From the NCBI GenBank assembly GCA_013811715.1, contig JACCUS010000139.1:1-9819 (forward strand): 9,819 nt of DNA, read 5' to 3'. The stretch comes from Nocardioidaceae bacterium (lineage in GTDB: Bacteria; Actinomycetota; Actinomycetes; Propionibacteriales; Nocardioidaceae). The notes beneath the pieces are model-generated. The model was given only the letters and a program-made list of their open reading frames with translations. It was not told the DNA's origin and did no database searches. Both the position numbers and the translations under genes were made by a program. This document shows, piece by piece, positions 6,830-9,819 of this stretch (positions are counted from its first letter, which is position 1; every line of letters begins with the position of its first letter).

Positions 6830-7609
6830 ATGAAGATTGTTGTCTGCGTGAAGTACGTGCCGGACGCGACGGCTGAACGGAGGTTCAACGCCGACACCAC
6901 CGTCGACCGCTTGGGCGTCGACGGCCTGTTGTCGGAGCTGGACGAGTACGCCGTCGAGGAGGCGCTCAAGATCCGCGAGGCGGCGGACGCCGAGGTCGTC
7001 GTGGTCACCGCCGGTCCCGAGGAGGCGCGGGCGGCGATCTTGAAGTCATTGCAAATGGGCGCCGACTCCGGCGTACACATCTGCGACGAGGCGATCCACG
7101 GATCGGACGCAGTGGCGACATCGTTGGTGCTGGCCAAGGCGATCGAACGACAGGCTCCCGACATCGTGATCTGCGGGATGGCATCGACGGACGGGTCGAT
7201 GAGTGTGGTACCTGCGATGCTGGCCGAGCGCTTGGGCCTCCCACAGGCGACCTTCGGGTCTGAGGTCACAGTCGACGGTACGACGGTGCGGGTGCGCCGC
7301 GACGGCGACGCAGCCACCGAGACGATCGAGGCTGCCACGCCGCTGCTCCTGAGCGTGACCGACCAGGCGAACGAGCCCCGCTACCCGTCCTTCAAGGGCA
7401 TCATGGCGGCCAAGAAGAAGCCGGTCGAGCAGCTGACGCTGGCTGACCTGGCCGTGGACGCCGATGCGGTCGGACTCGACGCCGCGTGGACCAGAGTCGC
7501 CTCGTTCGAGGAGCGGCCGCCCCGCACCGCCGGGACCGTGGTGACAAACGAAGACGGCAAGGGCGCCGACCAGCTTGTCGGCTTCCTCGCCGACAAGAAG
7601 TTCATATAG
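6830..7609 (+). CDS. etfB: Electron transfer flavoprotein beta subunit
   Basis: EtfB pairs with EtfA to form the soluble flavoprotein that takes electrons from acyl-CoA dehydrogenases and passes them to the respiratory chain through ETF:quinone oxidoreductase. The 259-residue protein starts MKIVVCVKYVPD, as is usual for the family. The nucleotide-binding loops are visible as VVTAGPEEARAAILKSLQMG (58-77) and ICGMASTDGSMSVVPAMLAE (114-133). The signature NEPRYPSFKGIMAAKKKP spans 181-198. AGGAGG at 6813-6818 lies 11 bases before the ATG. It is followed after 70 bases by etfA on the same strand, as in M. tuberculosis fixA-fixB. The enoyl-CoA hydratase upstream supports a role in acyl-CoA oxidation. 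Nothing appears truncated. Confidence 0.95.
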   Translation: MKIVVCVKYVPDATAERRFNADTTVDRLGVDGLLSELDEYAVEEALKIREAADAEVVVVTAGPEEARAAILKSLQMGADSGVHICDEAIHGSDAVATSLVLAKAIERQAPDIVICGMASTDGSMSVVPAMLAERLGLPQATFGSEVTVDGTTVRVRRDGDAATETIEAATPLLLSVTDQANEPRYPSFKGIMAAKKKPVEQLTLADLAVDADAVGLDAAWTRVASFEERPPRTAGTVVTNEDGKGADQLVGFLADKKFI

Positions 7610-7679
7610 TGGTCTGTCTCCCGGACCGCCGCATCCGGCAAACGATTTGAGAGCCACGCCACTAGGGAGTTCGCTGCGC

Positions 7680-8636
7680 ATGACCGAGATACTCGTCCTG
7701 GTCGACCACATCGACGGCTCCGTCCGCAAGACCACCGGTGAGCTCCTGACGATGGCGCGTCGCCTCGGTGCGCCGGCCGCCGTGTTCATCGGCGCTGGCA
7801 TCGCCGAAGCACGGGTGGTCTTGAAGCGATTCGGCGCTGAGAAGGTATATGTGCTCGACGATTCCGACCTGACCGACTACCTCGTCGCACCCAAGGCAGA
7901 GGCGCTGGCGCAGCTGGTCGAGGCGAAGTCTCCGGGCGCGGTGCTGATCGCGTCGAGTGCCGAGGGCAAGGAGATCGCTGGCCGGCTGGCCATCAAGACG
8001 AGTTCAGGGGTGGTCACCGACGCCGTGGACATCCAGACCGGAGACGACGGCCCGGTCACCACCCAGTCGGTCTTCGCCGGCGGTTACACGGTGACGGCGG
8101 TCGTCACCAGGGGAACTCCGATCATCACGGTCAAGCCCAACTCGACCACTCCGGAGGCGGTCGAGGGCTCGGCGGCAGAGGAGGTCTTCAGCGCCACCGT
8201 CAGCGACGCCGCCAAAGCCGCGAAGGTCATCGAGCGCAAACCACGCGCTGCGACGGGCCGGCCCGAGCTCAACGAGGCCGCGATCGTCGTGGCCGGCGGA
8301 CGCGGCACCGGCGGCGACTTCGCGCCGGTGGAGGACTTCGCCGACGCGCTGGGCGCCGCGGTCGGGGCGTCGCGGGCAGCCGTCGACTCCGGGTGGTACC
8401 CGCACTCGTACCAGATCGGTCAGACCGGGAAGACCGTCTCGCCGCAGCTGTACGTCGCGACCGGCATCTCCGGGGCGATCCAGCATCGGGCCGGGATGCA
8501 GACGGCGAAGACCATCGTCGCCGTCAACAAGGACGAGGAGGCTCCGATCTTCGAGCTGGTCGACTTCGGTGTGGTCGGTGACCTGCATGCGGTGCTGCCT
8601 GCCGCGGCCGAACAGGTCAGGGCGCGCAACCGCTGA
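7680..8636 (+). CDS. etfA: Electron transfer flavoprotein alpha subunit
   Basis: EtfA holds most of the FAD site of the ETF heterodimer. The 318-residue protein has the N-terminal alpha/beta domain (1-190, MTEILVLVDHIDG) and the C-terminal FAD domain: VAGGRGTGGDF (204-214), GASRAAVDSGW (229-239), YQIGQTGKTVSPQLYVATGI (244-263) and SGAIQHRAGMQTAKTIVAVN (264-283), with the conserved Gln-His pair at 268-269. It ends with the FGVVGDLHAVLP helix. The start at 7680 is chosen because it gives the standard EtfA N-terminus and has AGGGAG at 7664-7669, ten bases upstream. The frame is open further upstream (to a start at 7575), but that extension would overlap etfB and adds non-family residues. A strong hairpin follows the stop, so etfBA probably ends its transcript there. 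Confidence 0.95.
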   Translation: MTEILVLVDHIDGSVRKTTGELLTMARRLGAPAAVFIGAGIAEARVVLKRFGAEKVYVLDDSDLTDYLVAPKAEALAQLVEAKSPGAVLIASSAEGKEIAGRLAIKTSSGVVTDAVDIQTGDDGPVTTQSVFAGGYTVTAVVTRGTPIITVKPNSTTPEAVEGSAAEEVFSATVSDAAKAAKVIERKPRAATGRPELNEAAIVVAGGRGTGGDFAPVEDFADALGAAVGASRAAVDSGWYPHSYQIGQTGKTVSPQLYVATGISGAIQHRAGMQTAKTIVAVNKDEEAPIFELVDFGVVGDLHAVLPAAAEQVRARNR

Positions 8637-8665
8637 GTCTGCCTCGTAAGGGATTGTCCGGCTCG

Positions 8666-8690
8666 CGGCCCGGTAAACCCAACCGGGCCG
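8666..8690 (+). terminator. Strong hairpin after etfA, likely terminator
   Basis: CGGCCCGGT at 8666-8674 and ACCGGGCCG at 8682-8690 form a perfect nine-base, very GC-rich stem around a seven-base loop (AAACCCA), 29 bases after the etfA stop. No T-run follows, which is common for terminator hairpins of high-GC actinobacteria. It separates etfBA from the AMIN-like gene. Confidence 0.6.
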
Positions 8691-8725
8691 TCGGGCGTCC
8701 AACTGGTGTCCGAGAGGGGGACATC

Positions 8726-9298
8726 ATGGAAAGTATCCATCGCTCCAAGCTCCTGGTCCGTTCGCTGGTCATCGGCCTTGCGTTCACCGGAGTTCCGGCC
8801 GCCGTTGTGGCAACGTCGGCCAATGCAGAAAATGCCAAGTCGTGCGCGGTCCAGTGGGGATCACAACGGGAGGCATCCGACAAGGCCAGCAGGGCCAAGC
8901 TGGTGGACGTCCGATCCGGTCGCCACCGCTGCTTCGACCGGCTGGTCATCGATCTCAACCACAGGGCGACCGGTTACTCCGTCCAGTACGTCAAGGCAGT
9001 CCGCTACGACGGTTCCGGTCAACTCGTCCGGCTGCGGGGCGACCAGCAGCTCGAGGTCGCGGTGCGCGCACCGGCGTACAGCAAGGACGGCAAGCCGACC
9101 TACCGTCCGGACAACCGGCGCGAGCTCACAAACGTGAGCGGCTACCGGACGTTCCGCCAGGTGGCCTGGGCGGGAAGCTTCGAGGGCCAGACGACGATCG
9201 GGCTCGGCGTGCGGGCACGACTGCCGTTCCGGGCGTTCACCCTGGGTGGCCCCGGCGACGACTCCCGGCTCGTCATCGACGTGGCACACCTTTGGTAG
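8726..9298 (+). CDS. Secreted AMIN-like domain protein
   Basis: This is a 190-residue exported protein of unknown exact function. Residues 1-34 are a Sec-type signal peptide: basic start (HRSK), hydrophobic core LVIGLAFTGVPAAVVA, and a probable cleavage after SANA (34). The rest is one beta-rich domain: LVDVRSGRHRCFDRLVIDL (59-77), GYSVQYV, then GYRTFRQVAWAGSFEGQTTI (139-158), GVRARLPFRAFTLGGPG (161-177) and RLVIDVAHLW at the end. These blocks match the actinobacterial AMIN-like domain family, related to AMIN domains that bind cell-wall components (role inferred from the family). Cys40 and Cys69 could form a disulfide outside the membrane. GAGGGGGA upstream of the ATG at 8726 is a good ribosome binding site. 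An in-frame earlier start at 8654 would bury the signal peptide and overlap the hairpin. It lies inside the etf-iscS neighbourhood, just before a GNAT remnant. Confidence 0.85.
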   Translation: MESIHRSKLLVRSLVIGLAFTGVPAAVVATSANAENAKSCAVQWGSQREASDKASRAKLVDVRSGRHRCFDRLVIDLNHRATGYSVQYVKAVRYDGSGQLVRLRGDQQLEVAVRAPAYSKDGKPTYRPDNRRELTNVSGYRTFRQVAWAGSFEGQTTIGLGVRARLPFRAFTLGGPGDDSRLVIDVAHLW

Positions 9299-9483
9299 GA
9301 GCGGGGGAGGCCGGCGACCGACTCGGAATCGCCCGACGGCTCACCAAGGCGGTGTTCGACGCGACCGAGACGAAGCGCATGGATCTCATCACAGATGAAG
9401 CGGACGAGTTCTACCAGTCGCTGACTCACAGGCGGATGTCCGGTTACCGGATCTGTCCCTTCGAACTCGTCCCTCCTGGCTGA
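9292..9483 (+). pseudogene. C-terminal remnant of a GNAT N-acetyltransferase
   Basis: The frame ending at TGA 9481-9483 reads GEAGDRLGIARRLTKAVFDA, then TETKRMDLITDEADEFYQSL and THRRMSGYRICP. This resembles the acetyl-CoA loop and last helix-strand of GNAT proteins, where a G.G.ARRL segment is followed by DLVTD.A..FYRSL.HR...G (family pattern from memory). The part that looks like protein starts right after the AMIN-like stop; the only in-frame start near it is a TTG at 9292 overlapping that stop codon, with no ribosome binding site. So about 60 codons remain of a protein normally 200 or more residues long. In M. tuberculosis a GCN5-related acetyltransferase gene (Rv3027c) stands directly after fixB and before iscS, which supports a decayed ancestral gene here. 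A short translated peptide cannot be excluded. Confidence 0.6.
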
Positions 9484-9732
9484 AGGTCGGCGCCGGGGCC
9501 TGGTAGTAGTAGCTGTTGACGGAGTTTTTGGCGTTGACCGGCGTTGGCGCCGGGCCCCTCTGCGTTGATGCCGTACGACGGCTGGACGGCAGCGGAACTC
9601 GCCACTGCGGGAGCGACCGTTGCGACGAGTGAGTCTGTCTGTCCCTGGTTTGACCGCATTGTGACTGTTGTACGTCGACCGTGGTCAGGTGGCGCGAGTC
9701 GCAATGGAACAGCCCCTATCCTTGATAGCGCG
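9484..9732. other. Gene-poor stretch before the cysteine desulfurase gene
   Basis: No convincing gene is seen in these 249 bases. The sequence is less GC-rich than its surroundings, with a TAGTAGTAG run near 9503-9512 and a T-run near 9523-9528. The motif (C/T)GTTG(A/G) recurs near 9515, 9532, 9543 and 9564, and GGCGCCGGG occurs at about 9487 and 9546. A minus-strand frame is open from 9743 to 9444 but has no family resemblance and overlaps the GNAT remnant. The stretch probably holds decayed sequence plus the promoter of the next gene. Confidence 0.5.
9717..9722 (+). promoter_or_regulatory. Candidate -10 box for the cysteine desulfurase gene
   Basis: TATCCT fits TANNNT and ends ten bases before the ATG at 9733. 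No Shine-Dalgarno sequence is visible between them, so the mRNA could be leaderless or nearly so. No clear -35 box is seen. Confidence 0.35.
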
Positions 9733-9819
9733 ATGAAGTCCATCTCCGCGACCGCCCCACCGGTGGATTACATCTACCATGCGGCGACCACGGCGATCTA
9801 CCCCGAGGTGGTCGACGTG
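9733..9819 (+). CDS. iscS: Cysteine desulfurase (IscS/NifS-like), N-terminal part only
   Basis: Only 29 codons are in the window, with the rest beyond the right edge. The residues VDYIYHAATTAIYPEVVDV match the start of class V PLP-dependent cysteine desulfurases, normally YLDHAATT..xPEV. These enzymes take sulfur from cysteine for iron-sulfur clusters and tRNA thiolation. Position supports the call: in M. tuberculosis iscS (Rv3025c) lies downstream of fixA-fixB and just before the tRNA thiouridylase gene. One oddity is that the usual Asp of LDHAATT is Tyr here, which could be a real substitution, a sequencing error, or a sign of a divergent paralogue. An N-terminal extension of about ten residues (MKSISATAPP) precedes the motif. 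With so little sequence the subfamily is uncertain. Confidence 0.7.
   Translation, partial: MKSISATAPPVDYIYHAATTAIYPEVVDV

Noticed and set aside
7575..7679. N-terminal extension of etfA from 7575
   Set aside because: It overlaps the end of etfB. The normal EtfA N-terminus and a ribosome binding site are found at 7680.
1..9819. Transposase, integrase, att sites, tRNA or CRISPR near the rearranged glgP
   Set aside because: I looked for DDE or recombinase motifs, tRNA-like cloverleafs, and regularly spaced repeats and saw none. The rearrangement junctions show only short microhomologies.

Overview
This window is high-GC DNA from an actinobacterium. The evidence is the strong GC bias at third codon positions, the DUF3417-type glycogen phosphorylase, the etfB-etfA pair followed by a GNAT remnant and a cysteine desulfurase (compare M. 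tuberculosis fixA-fixB-Rv3027c-Rv3026c-iscS), and an AMIN-like secreted protein typical of Actinomycetota. A Nocardioidaceae-like relative would fit, but the genus is a guess.

Left part (1-5841), alpha-glucan metabolism around an unusual cassette. Positions 127-1794 encode a rearranged glycogen phosphorylase (glgP) on the + strand. It has no N-terminal third and lacks about 100 internal residues. Positions 1-140 encode, on the minus strand, a short piece of a second GlgP-like protein, joined head to head with the first. Next comes a tight three-gene cassette on the + strand: a 99-residue helical protein (1898-2197), a 281-residue helical protein with a WDG turn (2194-3039) and a 208-residue alpha/beta protein (3049-3675). 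It resembles an orphan type VII (ESX/WXG100) substrate module. Converging on it from the minus strand is an intact glgX debranching enzyme (3724-5841). GlgP and GlgX normally cooperate in glycogen breakdown, GlgP shortening outer chains and GlgX removing the limit branches.

Right part (5907-9819), acyl-CoA oxidation and electron transfer. An enoyl-CoA hydratase (5907-6686) diverges from glgX. It is followed by etfB (6830-7609) and etfA (7680-8636), whose heterodimer takes electrons from acyl-CoA dehydrogenases. A strong hairpin follows etfA. A secreted AMIN-like protein (8726-9298) comes next, and right after its stop lies a 63-codon C-terminal remnant of a GNAT acetyltransferase. About 250 bases without a convincing gene precede the first 29 codons of a cysteine desulfurase (9733 onward), which runs off the window.

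The points most worth a second look are the inverted and deleted glgP structure, the uncharacterised WXG-like cassette, and the GNAT remnant in the otherwise recognisable etf-iscS neighbourhood. No rRNA, tRNA, CRISPR array, transposase or integrase was seen.
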